Below, in pieces: positions 45,470 to 54,701 of a DNA stretch of 64,000 nt (its first letter is position 1; each line of letters begins with the position of its first letter). Under the pieces are notes generated by a model that saw only the letters and a program-made list of their open reading frames with translations, did not search any database and had not been told where the DNA came from. Where the stretch lies: the NCBI RefSeq assembly GCF_022601875.1, contig NZ_JAKVIP010000003.1, positions 71,276 through 135,275 on the forward strand, read 5' to 3'. The DNA is from Chryseobacterium sp. SSA4.19. GTDB lineage: Bacteria > Bacteroidota > Bacteroidia > Flavobacteriales > Weeksellaceae. The translations under genes were made by a program, and so were the position numbers.

Positions 45470-46299
45470 AAAAATTCACCTATCCGTCCGTACTTACCAT
45501 TGCCGGTTTCGACGGGAGCGGAGGAGCCGGTATCCAGGCAGACATCAAAACATTTTCAGCGTTAGGATGTTATGCCACCTCTGTCCTCACCGCCCTGCCG
45601 GTGCAGAATACACAGGGTGTACGTACCATTTATCCTATTCCGATAGAAGCAGTTGCCGATCAGCTGGAGGCTGTACTGAATGATATTTTCCCGGGAGCCA
45701 TAAAAATAGGAATGGTGCACACCCCTCAACTGGTGGAAGTCATTATCAACACCCTGAAAAAATATCCGAAAATTCCTATGGTGTTTGATCCCGTTATGGT
45801 AGCTACCAGCGGACACCGGCTGATTGAAGAAGAAACAGTACGCACGATTGTGGAGAAACTCTTCCCCATTGCTGATATCATTACCCCCAATATGGATGAG
45901 GCAGCCATATTAGCAGGAATGGAAGTCAAGACTTTAGAAGATATGCAGACTGCAGGAGAGAAGATTTTAAAATATGGATGTAAGAATATCCTTCTCAAAG
46001 GAGGGCATCAGGAAACCTCCCGCATCACTTCCTTACTGATCAGCGAAAACCAGGATGCCATCTCTTATGAAACTGAAAAGTTTGTAACTGACAATACCCA
46101 CGGTTCCGGATGTACTCTTTCGTCTGCTATAGCCGCTTACATTGCCCGCGGAGAAGATCTTAAAGATGCTGTTGCCCATGCACAGGAATATGTTTTCGAA
46201 GCCATAAAAAACGGAAAAGATGTAATTACCGGAAAAGGGAACGGGCCGCTTAACCACTTTTTTAACCCAAAAAAATTAATAAAAAATGAAATGGTCTGA
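45466..46299 (+). CDS. thiD: Hydroxymethylpyrimidine (phosphate) kinase
   Basis: The 277-residue ribokinase-family enzyme phosphorylates HMP and HMP-P. The N-terminus VLTIAGFDGSGGAGIQADIK, the middle PMVFDPVMVATSGHRLIEEE and the anion-hole site DNTHGSGCTLSSAIAAYIAR are diagnostic. It overlaps thiE by 4 bp and tenA by 14 bp. Confidence 0.97.
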   Translation: MKKFTYPSVLTIAGFDGSGGAGIQADIKTFSALGCYATSVLTALPVQNTQGVRTIYPIPIEAVADQLEAVLNDIFPGAIKIGMVHTPQLVEVIINTLKKYPKIPMVFDPVMVATSGHRLIEEETVRTIVEKLFPIADIITPNMDEAAILAGMEVKTLEDMQTAGEKILKYGCKNILLKGGHQETSRITSLLISENQDAISYETEKFVTDNTHGSGCTLSSAIAAYIARGEDLKDAVAHAQEYVFEAIKNGKDVITGKGNGPLNHFFNPKKLIKNEMV

Positions 46300-46936
46300 A
46301 ACAGCGTGGAACCGGATTGAAGAACGTTACCAATCCATACTGACGATGCCTTTTATTTTAAAGCTGTCGGACGGAAGCTTACCGATAGAAAAGTTCCAGT
46401 TCTATATGGCGCAGGATTCTTTATATCTTGAACATTTTGGCAGGGCATTATCTCTGATTGCCGCAAGGGCTCATCATATCGGTGATACTTTAGCATATAT
46501 GCGGTATGCAGAAACAGCTATTCTGGTCGAAAATGCATTACACGAATCTTATTTTGAAGATTTCGGACTGACTGAAAAAGGAAAAATGCAGCCGGCGTGC
46601 CACCATTACGTTCATTTTTTAAAAAGTACGGCAGCGCTGGATCCTGTAGAAGTCGGGATGGCATCAGTCCTACCCTGCTTCTGGATTTATAAAAAAGTGG
46701 GTGATCATATCTGCAGCCATATTCAGGCTGAAAACAATCCTTATCAGAAATGGATCGATACGTATGGCAGTGAGGAGTTTGCAGAAGCCGTCAATAAAGC
46801 TATTGTAATCTGTGATAGAATTGCTGAAGGAACAACACCTGCCATAAGAGAAAAGATGACAGAAGCGTTCATCACGGCCTCAATCATGGAATATCATTTC
46901 TGGGAAGCAGCCTATGAGCTTAGGAAATGGATCTGA
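46286..46936 (+). CDS. tenA: Aminopyrimidine aminohydrolase (thiaminase II)
   Basis: The 216-residue all-helical protein has the active-site Cys at C131 in SVLPCFWIYKKVG and the C-terminal catalytic Glu in MEYHFWEAAYELRKW. Further features are FQFYMAQDSLYLEHFGRAL and the ALHESYF segment. TenA releases HMP from base-degraded thiamine, which ThiD then uses. Together with ThiM this makes the operon a salvage route; thiC and thiG are not present in the window. It is the last gene before the terminator at 47020-47043. Confidence 0.95.
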   Translation: MKWSETAWNRIEERYQSILTMPFILKLSDGSLPIEKFQFYMAQDSLYLEHFGRALSLIAARAHHIGDTLAYMRYAETAILVENALHESYFEDFGLTEKGKMQPACHHYVHFLKSTAALDPVEVGMASVLPCFWIYKKVGDHICSHIQAENNPYQKWIDTYGSEEFAEAVNKAIVICDRIAEGTTPAIREKMTEAFITASIMEYHFWEAAYELRKWI

Positions 46937-47019
46937 TTAATATTAAAATCTAATTATTTTATAATTTCTCTGTTCATTTTAACGCTACTAGCAACCTGTA
47001 ATAAAACAGGTTACAAAGA

Positions 47020-47043
47020 ATACATTTTAAATGTATGTTTTTT
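47020..47043 (+). terminator. Terminator of the thiamine operon
   Basis: An AT-rich inverted repeat (ATACATTT with AAATGTAT) is followed by G and six T. A second, GC-containing hairpin (AACCTGT/ACAGGTT) lies just upstream at 46993-47012. Confidence 0.65.
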
Positions 47044-47182
47044 AAGTACTGCATTATAAAGCGGATCTTTAATCGATCCGGAAACATGAATTGACATACA
47101 TTTCTTTTAACTTTTGGTCTCTTCAAAAATATTTATGTACCAAACTTAATATTCCCTTAATCTGATTGCAACAGCTTTTGGA

Positions 47183-47190
47183 TACTTTTG
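47183..47190 (+). promoter_or_regulatory. -7 box of the second ECF sigma gene
   Basis: TACTTTTG is a perfect TAnnTTTG box 36 bp before the ATG at 47227. A TTG at 47166-47168 is only 14 bp upstream, shorter than the usual spacing. Confidence 0.45.
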
Positions 47191-47226
47191 CACAGGTAAG
47201 TTTCAAATTTGCTGAAATAATAAGTC

Positions 47227-47721
47227 ATGGAAAGTTTTAAAGAAATATATTCCGCGTATAAGCACCGAGTGTATTTTTTTGTAGCTAAATATGTTGCTGA
47301 AGAAGAAGATATCGAGGAACTTGTCCAGGATATTTTCATGCATGTATGGAAATATTGTTCTAAAACCGATTCTGCTTCTCAGACCGAAGCACTTGTATTT
47401 AAATCTGCAAAGCAGGAAATCGCTAATTTTTACCGGAAAAGGAAGATGATTTTCGTTTCTTTGGAAAACTCACCTGCAGAAGAGACCGATGAACATTCGG
47501 ATATTGAAAAAAAAGTCAAACAGGAAGACCAGCTTCAGAAAATTGAAAGCCTCCTTGAACAGGTTCCCGAAAGAAGCCGTGATTTTTTCATCAAAAATAA
47601 AATCCAGAATCTCAGCCTTTTTACCATTGCCCGTGAAAATGACATCTCCAAAACGGCTGTTGAAAAACATGTCAATAAAGTATTGAAATTTTTAAGGGCA
47701 AATCTGAATCTCTTTTTATAA
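47227..47721 (+). CDS. ECF RNA polymerase sigma factor
   Basis: The 164-residue product has region 2 (YSAYKHRVYFFVAKYVAEEE, IEELVQDIFMHVWKY, AKQEIANFYRKRK) and region 4 (EQVPERSRDFFIKNKIQNLS, ENDISKTAVEKHVNKVLKFL). It is the Bacteroidota type that controls SusC/SusD loci. The same-strand order sigma, FecR, SusC, SusD is standard. A 262-bp gap with no gene follows before the FecR gene. Confidence 0.95.
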   Translation: MESFKEIYSAYKHRVYFFVAKYVAEEEDIEELVQDIFMHVWKYCSKTDSASQTEALVFKSAKQEIANFYRKRKMIFVSLENSPAEETDEHSDIEKKVKQEDQLQKIESLLEQVPERSRDFFIKNKIQNLSLFTIARENDISKTAVEKHVNKVLKFLRANLNLFL

Positions 47722-47983
47722 AAGTCTTTTTAAAAGTATACTTTTAATGGTGTAGTTGATTATAACTTTCATCATTGATATATGTTGTTTAATTACATAC
47801 ATAACCAGCAAGAGATTATATTTCAAACTCAAAGACAGACTTTAACTTATCATTTTCAATTTATCTCATTAAAATATTTATAAACTGAATATGAACCCGT
47901 GTGAACAAATTATTAAATGAAACAATACAGGGTTGACGATTTTATCTTTCTGACGTATTCTCTGATAAAGACCAAAGACATCT

Positions 47984-48790
47984 ATGGATTTCGAAAATCA
48001 GTGGAAATCGGTACAGGAAGAAAACCGTAAAATGAAAGACCGTTCAGATCAAAGGATCTGGAATAAGCTGGAACGGAAAATCCAATTCCGAAACAACTGC
48101 AGAAAAGCGATTGCAGTTGCGGCGGTGCTTCTCCCTCTTTTTATTTTAATGGGATTGTATTTTGTAGAAAACAAAAATTCTGCAGTACAGAAAGAACTCG
48201 TGTTTCAGACTTCAAATACAAAAAAACAATTCATTTTACCGGACGGGACAGCCATTACGCTGGAACCTCAGAGCAGACTGAAACTGGCAAAAGATTTCGG
48301 ATCAACATCCAGGAATGTTTCTTTTACCGGAAAGGCTTTCTTCAGCGTAACTAAAAACAAAAAGCTTCCTTTCATAGTCGATGCCAAAGGTTTCAAAGTA
48401 CAGGTTTTGGGAACAAAATTCATGTTGGATCAAGGAAAAAGAAACAACGTCTACCTGAGAGAAGGAAGGGTAAAAGTGAATTACCGGGGCCACATCACGT
48501 ATCTTCTGCCAAAAGAAACCTGGATCGCCGACCAAAACGGAAATGAGAAACATTTTTATGATCATGATGTAGCAAGAGCATTTGATTTCAATAACAGGAA
48601 ATTTTCCGAAGCTGTTTCCCAATTGGAAAAAACGTATGACATTACAATAGATTATCCTGAAGAAATTCAATATAAAATGATCAGCGGAAATATCAGCGGA
48701 AATCTTGATCAGGTGCTTCAGACCATCAGTTTTCCGTTTAACCTGAAAAAAGAAAGATATTCAAACAACCACATTATTCTAAAAAAATAA
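47984..48790 (+). CDS. FecR-family anti-sigma factor
   Basis: The 268-residue protein has a membrane segment at about 38-58 (AIAVAAVLLPLFILMGLYFV). The FecR domain follows (FILPDGTAITLEPQSRLKLA, FFSVTKNKKLPFIVDAKGFK, VQVLGTKFMLD), then a C-terminal DUF4974-like part (FDFNNRKFSEAVSQLEKTYD). The N-terminal cytosolic part is short. It should hold the sigma factor at 47227 and read the STN domain of the SusC protein that follows 70 bp later. Confidence 0.94.
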   Translation: MDFENQWKSVQEENRKMKDRSDQRIWNKLERKIQFRNNCRKAIAVAAVLLPLFILMGLYFVENKNSAVQKELVFQTSNTKKQFILPDGTAITLEPQSRLKLAKDFGSTSRNVSFTGKAFFSVTKNKKLPFIVDAKGFKVQVLGTKFMLDQGKRNNVYLREGRVKVNYRGHITYLLPKETWIADQNGNEKHFYDHDVARAFDFNNRKFSEAVSQLEKTYDITIDYPEEIQYKMISGNISGNLDQVLQTISFPFNLKKERYSNNHIILKK

Positions 48791-48860
48791 TGCAGCGGTA
48801 ATGGGGTTACCGGTGCATTGAATATAAACCAGTCAATTAACAACTAATTTCAGCAAAGCT

Positions 48861-51800
48861 ATGAAAAAAACAACAATTAGTATGATGTTGTTAGGTTTTT
48901 TGTGCGCGCCACATTTTACCTTCGCAGAAACTAACAAATGTTTTCAACAGTCCGTCAGCCAGCGGAAAATACCATTACCAAGTGTTTTCGAAAAGCTGTC
49001 TAAAGCACACGGAGTCAAATTCTTTTATTCCGTTTCGGACCTGAAGGATATTCAGGTGGACGATTCAAAAATCAACTATGAAAATTTACAGGCTTCTTTG
49101 GAATACCTGAAAAAAAATCTGGGCATTGATTTTAATACCAGTCAGAATACGATATCCGTTCGTCTCAGTCCCAGAACAGTTTCAAAGTTGAAAAACACAA
49201 TGGTTTCCAGACCGGATGAAGTATTAGCGATAAGAAAGGACACGGCAGATTCGAGGGAAAAAGCAATCGATGAAGTCGTTTTGGTGGGGTATGGAAAACA
49301 AAGCAAAAAAAACAACTCCGGTTCTATTGCTTCCATTGATGAAAAACAGATGAAAGGTATTGCTTCCAGTAATTTCGGGGACATTATCACCGGAAAAGCA
49401 ACCGGCGTGCAGATTACGCAGGCCAATGCAAATCCAGGAGGCTCGCCGTCTGTACGGATAAGAGGTATAGGAACCTTAACGGCCGGATCAAATCCGCTGA
49501 TCGTTGTAGACGGGCTGCCTCTTACGGAAGGCTCTAATCTCAACGCCATAGACCCTAATTCCATTGCAAAAATCGATATCTTAAAAGATGCTGCTTCTGC
49601 TGCCATCTATGGGTCGAGAGGTGCCAACGGTGTGATTATTATTGAAACAAAACAAGGAACCAAAGGCAGAATGAATGTTTCATTCGATACCTATTACGGG
49701 ATGCAGATGCGAAGTGATCGTGTGAAATTGGTCAATGCTTATGATATGGCAACATTTTTAAAGGAAGCACGGGACAATAATTATCTTTCCAAGGGAAGCA
49801 ACAGAAGTATTTCGGATGATAATGCGACAAGAGTGAGCAAAGGCGCTTCATTGAGGGAACTGATTCCGGATTATCTCAAACCTTACTTAGCAAAGCAACC
49901 CGGCCTTACGGATACGGACTGGCTGAATACCGTCATGAGGCCCGCACCAATCAGCCAGACATCACTCAATATTACCGGAGGCAGCGAAAAGAGCAAATAT
50001 GCTTTTACCACAAGCTATTTTAATCAGAAAGGCCTTGTGATCGGCACCGATTATGAAAAATTTTCTACCAGTGTAAACCTGTCAACAGCCCTTAATGACA
50101 AATGGAAAATAGGGATAACAATGACTCCTTCTTTTTCCAGCGGGACGATATTTGCAGACAATTCAAGAAGTTATAATCCGTTACAGATGGCAACAGCCAT
50201 GTATCCTTTTTTCAAAGCGTATAATGAAGACGGAAGCTTAGCAATATCCCAGCAGATTTTAGGAAACACATCAACCGACGGAGCCTTGGTAGAAAATCCC
50301 GTTGCCGTACAGGATATGACTGACAGAAAGTATTCTATTTTTAAAACATTCGGGAATATTTTTACAGAACTGGAAATCTTTAAAGGTTTAAAATACAGAT
50401 TTTCCGCAGGTGGCGATTACACCAATTACGAATATAATTTCTTTGACCCTTCCACAGTAGGCGCTTACAGAGCTGCTGCTCCGGATGTAACCTTTGCCAA
50501 CCGGACGGAATATATCAGAAAAAATTATCTCATTGAAAACGTATTTTCATTTGACAGAAAATGGGGAACGCACCGGGTAGATGCGATCGCCGGGCATTCA
50601 TTCCAGCAGGAAGACAACACACAGCTTTTTACCGAAGCTACTGCATTTCCTGACAACAGCATCCGGAATATTGCAGGAGGCACGGCTTTTAAAAATACTT
50701 TGACACAATATAAATGGAGGTTACTCTCCTATTTCACAAGGGTGAATTATACGTATGACAACAAATATAATGTAATGGCATCCTACCGCAGGGACGGATC
50801 CTCACGTTTCGGGATCAATTCAAAATGGGGAGATTTCTATGCCTTTTCTGCAGGCTGGACCATCAGTAATGAAAATTTCTTTCCTGAAAATAATATGGTG
50901 ACCGACTTAAAACTCAGATACAGCTTAGGCAGTAACGGGAATAATCAAATCCCCAACTTTGGTGCCTTGTCGTTAATGAACCAGGAAAATTATACATTCG
51001 GGAATATTTTAGCTCCAGGTTACTCCACGGCGACTGCCCCAAATCCCAATATCTCCTGGGAGAAGTCCAGATCAAACAATTTCGGAATCGATTTTTCTTT
51101 ATTCAAAAATATATTAAACGTCTCTGCAGATTATTATATTCTGAACAGGAACGGCCTGCTGCTTGATGTCCCGGTTCCACAGCAATCCGGGTTCAGCACC
51201 TCGCTTCAGAACATCGGGAGAATCAGGAATTCAGGTTTTGAACTTCAGATCGCTTCAAAAACTTTCAATATTGCCAAAGACTTCACGTACTTAGGAAATT
51301 TTAATTTTTCAACCAATAAAAACGAAGTATTAGCTTTAGCAAACGGTCAGAACCAGATCATCACCGGTGCCAATAACTTTTCCGTCACAAAGGTTGGAGG
51401 TTCGATCGGAGAAATGTATGGGTATCATATTTTAGGAATCTACAAAACACAGCAGGAAATTAACAGTTCTCCTCATATCAGCGGGACAATGGTCGGTGAT
51501 TTTATTATGGAAGATTTAAACGGTGACGGAAAAATTGATTCAAATGATAGAAAAAGCTTTGGGAGCGGTGTCCCTAAATACATTCTCGGATTTAACAACA
51601 ATTTCAGGTACGGAAATTTTGAACTGAGTTTCACATTATACAGTGAAATAGGCAAGAAAATCTATAACGGCGATTCTGTAAGTACTTTAGAGTCCGGCGA
51701 AGGATTCGGGATGGCATCACAGTATTATTTTGACAACCGTTATAACGCGGAAACCCATCCGGACGGATTTTTCGGAATGCCGAATATGAACTATTCCAAC

Positions 51801-52082
51801 AACCGGAAGGAAGCGAGAACATCAAGTTTATTTTTCAAAAAGGCCGATTATCTAAGATTGAGGTCTCTGCGGCTGGCTTACAATTTACCTAAATCTGTAC
51901 TGGGAAATATCGGTCTGGATAATGTACAGGTGTACCTGGTGGGAAATAATCTCTTTACGATTTCAAAATACAATGGGATGAACATCGATGCCACGTCAGA
52001 CAATGTTCTTACGCAGGGATACGACAGCGCATATTATCCTGTAGCCAAAATTTATTCAATGGGCTTTAATCTTAAATTTTAA
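48861..52082 (+). CDS. SusC-like TonB transporter with STN domain
   Basis: The 1073-residue protein has a signal peptide (ending TFAE) and an STN domain (about 30-105, QRKIPLPSVFEKLSKAHGVK). The SusC plug signature follows: VVLVGYGKQSKKNNSGSIAS, GKATGVQITQANANPGGSPS, VRIRGIGTLTAGSNPLIVVD and DAASAAIYGSRGANGVIIIE. The barrel ends SMGFNLKF. The carboxypeptidase-regulatory domain usually found before the plug is missing; a 45-residue linker takes its place. With the SusD lipoprotein encoded 4 bp later it forms the outer-membrane import complex. Confidence 0.97.
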   Translation: MKKTTISMMLLGFLCAPHFTFAETNKCFQQSVSQRKIPLPSVFEKLSKAHGVKFFYSVSDLKDIQVDDSKINYENLQASLEYLKKNLGIDFNTSQNTISVRLSPRTVSKLKNTMVSRPDEVLAIRKDTADSREKAIDEVVLVGYGKQSKKNNSGSIASIDEKQMKGIASSNFGDIITGKATGVQITQANANPGGSPSVRIRGIGTLTAGSNPLIVVDGLPLTEGSNLNAIDPNSIAKIDILKDAASAAIYGSRGANGVIIIETKQGTKGRMNVSFDTYYGMQMRSDRVKLVNAYDMATFLKEARDNNYLSKGSNRSISDDNATRVSKGASLRELIPDYLKPYLAKQPGLTDTDWLNTVMRPAPISQTSLNITGGSEKSKYAFTTSYFNQKGLVIGTDYEKFSTSVNLSTALNDKWKIGITMTPSFSSGTIFADNSRSYNPLQMATAMYPFFKAYNEDGSLAISQQILGNTSTDGALVENPVAVQDMTDRKYSIFKTFGNIFTELEIFKGLKYRFSAGGDYTNYEYNFFDPSTVGAYRAAAPDVTFANRTEYIRKNYLIENVFSFDRKWGTHRVDAIAGHSFQQEDNTQLFTEATAFPDNSIRNIAGGTAFKNTLTQYKWRLLSYFTRVNYTYDNKYNVMASYRRDGSSRFGINSKWGDFYAFSAGWTISNENFFPENNMVTDLKLRYSLGSNGNNQIPNFGALSLMNQENYTFGNILAPGYSTATAPNPNISWEKSRSNNFGIDFSLFKNILNVSADYYILNRNGLLLDVPVPQQSGFSTSLQNIGRIRNSGFELQIASKTFNIAKDFTYLGNFNFSTNKNEVLALANGQNQIITGANNFSVTKVGGSIGEMYGYHILGIYKTQQEINSSPHISGTMVGDFIMEDLNGDGKIDSNDRKSFGSGVPKYILGFNNNFRYGNFELSFTLYSEIGKKIYNGDSVSTLESGEGFGMASQYYFDNRYNAETHPDGFFGMPNMNYSNNRKEARTSSLFFKKADYLRLRSLRLAYNLPKSVLGNIGLDNVQVYLVGNNLFTISKYNGMNIDATSDNVLTQGYDSAYYPVAKIYSMGFNLKF

Positions 52083-52086
52083 ACTG

Positions 52087-53490
52087 ATGAAAAAAATTAT
52101 TACAACAGCCGTCTTTCTTGGAATATTCACCTCATGCTCGTCTGATCTTCTGGACGTAAATCCGGAAGCACAGAAAGTATCTTCCCAGTTTTATAAAACA
52201 GCCGCAGAAATCGAACAAGGGATCAACTCTGTTTACGGTTCGTTGCAGTATACAGGCCAGTATCAGTTGGGAATGCCTGCATTAGGCGAACTGCCGTCTG
52301 ATAATACCTATGACGAGGTACCCGCAAATGACTCCTTTACCTACGGAGAAATGGATTATTTTACCATCCAGCCAAATAACAGCTTAATCGCAAGTACCTG
52401 GAAAGATAATTACATTGGCATTCAGCAGGCGAATATTATCCTGACCCGGATGGGTGCGATTCCGGATATGACAGAAGCTTTAAAAAATACAAGAACCGGT
52501 GAGATGAAATTCCTGAGGGCTTTAATGTATTTCAATCTTGTCAGGGTGTTTGGCGATGTTCCTTTGGTACTGAAAGAAACCACCAACGTAAATGATTATT
52601 TCGGGCAGCCGAGAACACCTGCAGCAGAAGTCTACAAAGCCATTGAAGCGGATTTGAAAGATGCCATAGGCTTTTTGCCTGCAACTACGGTTCAAAAAGG
52701 ACGAGTAACCAAAGGAGCTGCCTTGGGAATTTTAGGAAAAGTTCTGTTGACACAGAAAAAATATGCAGAATCTTTAAGTTATCTGAGCCAGATCGAACCT
52801 CTGGGATATCAATTGCTGGCTGATGTTAGTAAAATTTTTGATGTAAATAATAAAAACAATGCCGAGATTATTTTTGACGTACAGTTTGCCTCAGGTTTAA
52901 ATGGCAACTCCGAAGGCAGCACAGCCTATCAGATGTTCAGCCCGTCGGGTTCCGTTTCAGGAGCAAAAGGACATAATCTGCCAACCAAAAAAGTGTATAA
53001 TCTTTATTCTTCTGCAGATGCCAGGCGGTCGGCTTATATCGGTCTCACATCCAACGGAGTTCCTTTCAGTAAAAAACTGGTAAAAACATCCAATACCATT
53101 GCCGACGGCGGAAGCAACTTTGTGGTACTCCGGCTGGCCGATGTTTACCTGATGATGGCCGAATGCTACACCGAACAAAATGATTTCCTTAATGCCAACA
53201 TCTATGTAAATAAAATCAAGTCCAGAGCAGGAATTCCGACAGTAAACCTTTCAGCGAAAGATTTACTCTTAAGCGAAATTGACCGCGAGAGAAGGCTTGA
53301 ACTGGTTGGTGAAGGCCACCGATGGTTTGACCTGGTCAGGACAGGTCAGGCAGTTTCTGTGATGACGAGCTATTTTAACAACAATCCGGGTTACAGCACC
53401 GCTAAGATTGATGCACACAACCTTCTGATGCCTGTTCCGCAGGGACAAATCAATACAGATCCGGCCATTAAACAAAATCCAGGTTACTAA
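52087..53490 (+). CDS. SusD/RagB-family surface lipoprotein
   Basis: The 467-residue lipoprotein (MKKIITTAVFLGIFTSC, Cys 17) has the SusD features. These are LLDVNPEAQKVSSQFYKTAA, the TPR-like MKFLRALMYFNLVRVFGDVP, KGAALGILGKVLLTQKKYAE and, near the end, IDRERRLELVGEGHRWFDLV and LMPVPQGQINTDPAIKQNPG. It caps the SusC barrel and captures substrate at the cell surface. Tight spacing on both sides shows it is one operon with SusC and the GDPD. Confidence 0.97.
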   Translation: MKKIITTAVFLGIFTSCSSDLLDVNPEAQKVSSQFYKTAAEIEQGINSVYGSLQYTGQYQLGMPALGELPSDNTYDEVPANDSFTYGEMDYFTIQPNNSLIASTWKDNYIGIQQANIILTRMGAIPDMTEALKNTRTGEMKFLRALMYFNLVRVFGDVPLVLKETTNVNDYFGQPRTPAAEVYKAIEADLKDAIGFLPATTVQKGRVTKGAALGILGKVLLTQKKYAESLSYLSQIEPLGYQLLADVSKIFDVNNKNNAEIIFDVQFASGLNGNSEGSTAYQMFSPSGSVSGAKGHNLPTKKVYNLYSSADARRSAYIGLTSNGVPFSKKLVKTSNTIADGGSNFVVLRLADVYLMMAECYTEQNDFLNANIYVNKIKSRAGIPTVNLSAKDLLLSEIDRERRLELVGEGHRWFDLVRTGQAVSVMTSYFNNNPGYSTAKIDAHNLLMPVPQGQINTDPAIKQNPGY

Positions 53491-53508
53491 TTTTTAAAAC
53501 TCCATTTT

Positions 53509-54387
53509 ATGTTGAACAATAAATTTTTTCCTCTACTCTTCTTATTTGTTTCTTTATTTTCCATTGCACAGACAAAACAGGTTTCCCTATCCAATTTCCC
53601 TGATGACAAAGTCATGGTGGTAGCACACCGTGGCGATTGGCGTGATGCACCTGAAAACTCGGTGTGGGCTGTGAAAAAGGCAATTGAAAAAGGAGTTGAC
53701 ATGGTTGAAATTGACCTTGCCATGACCAAAGACAGCGTTTTAATCATTATGCACGATAATACAATCGACAGGACAACCACCGGAAAAGGAAAGCCCTCTG
53801 ATTTCACACTGGCTGAACTTCAAAACTTTTATTTACGGGATGGCCTTGGTGTAGCCACACAAATGAAGATTCCCACGCTTGAAGAAATTCTTGCCATCAC
53901 CGACGGTAAAATACTGGTAAATCTTGATAAAGGGTTTGACTACAGCAGCCAAGTTTATCCGCTGATTAAGAAACGCAGAATGTTTGATCAAATCCTATTT
54001 AAAGGCCATGAACCATACCATGAATTTAACCAGAAATACGGAAGCATTAAAGATGACATCCGGTATATGCCGATTATCAGATTAGACAACCCTGAAGATC
54101 GAAAAAAGATCAATGAGTATCTAACCCATTATAAAATCTATGGTTTTGAATTTACAGTAGGCACATCAGAAAAGAATCTTATTGATTTCAAGTCATTAAG
54201 AGAGAAAAAAATTAAGATTTGGGTCAACTCACTGTGGCCGCATCACAACGCGGGCCATAACGATGATCTCGCTTTAGACCATCCCAATGTGTATGACTGG
54301 TTTATCTCAAAAGGGGTCAATATCATTCAGACCGATCGTCCCAAGGAGCTTATCAACTATCTTAAAGAGAGAAAGCTGTATTACTAA
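53509..54387 (+). CDS. Secreted glycerophosphodiester phosphodiesterase
   Basis: The 292-residue enzyme has a signal peptide ending LFSIAQ. The GDPD barrel carries VVAHRGDWRDAPENS (H40), MVEIDLAMTKD (E67, D69) and IMHDNTIDRTTTGKG (H82). The later strands INEYLTHYKIYGFEFTVG and the end GVNIIQTDRPKELINYL are family-typical. It hydrolyses glycerophosphodiesters to glycerol-3-phosphate and an alcohol, probably in the periplasm. It follows SusD by 18 bp, which ties its substrate to the SusCD transporter, and the operon ends at the terminator 54421-54449. Confidence 0.95.
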   Translation: MLNNKFFPLLFLFVSLFSIAQTKQVSLSNFPDDKVMVVAHRGDWRDAPENSVWAVKKAIEKGVDMVEIDLAMTKDSVLIIMHDNTIDRTTTGKGKPSDFTLAELQNFYLRDGLGVATQMKIPTLEEILAITDGKILVNLDKGFDYSSQVYPLIKKRRMFDQILFKGHEPYHEFNQKYGSIKDDIRYMPIIRLDNPEDRKKINEYLTHYKIYGFEFTVGTSEKNLIDFKSLREKKIKIWVNSLWPHHNAGHNDDLALDHPNVYDWFISKGVNIIQTDRPKELINYLKERKLYY

Positions 54388-54420
54388 TGTAAACAAGTTC
54401 AAATCATAAAGCAAATATTA

Positions 54421-54449
54421 AAAAAGTTCACTTTTGAGTGGACTTTTTT
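54421..54449. terminator. Terminator of the SusCD-GDPD operon
   Basis: A 12-bp stem (AAAAAGTTCACT with AGTGGACTTTTT, one G-T pair) with a TTTG loop ends in a T-tract on plus and, because of its A-rich 5' arm, also on minus. Confidence 0.88.
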
Positions 54450-54701
54450 CTATCAAAGATCCTATCTGACAATTACGATTTTAAACTGTACACCAGATTT
54501 AAATCTTATTTTAAATATATGCTTCTAGATTCAGAAGGTTTTTATTGTATTTTATATCTGTGCCATCACCAAATCCGCAAAATATTGTATTCCAGCTTAA
54601 TGTAAATAAGCTCTTATATAATTCTTTCAATAATCTTGTATTTTAATCCGGTAAGCCTTATCTTTAAAATACGTATAAATTCAATTGTACTCTTTCAATA
54701 A
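54450..54701. other. Intergenic stretch before the desulfurase gene
   Basis: The stretch is AT-rich with no supported gene. No perfect TAnnTTTG box was found; TACTCTTTC at 54687-54695 is the nearest candidate. Confidence 0.4.
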
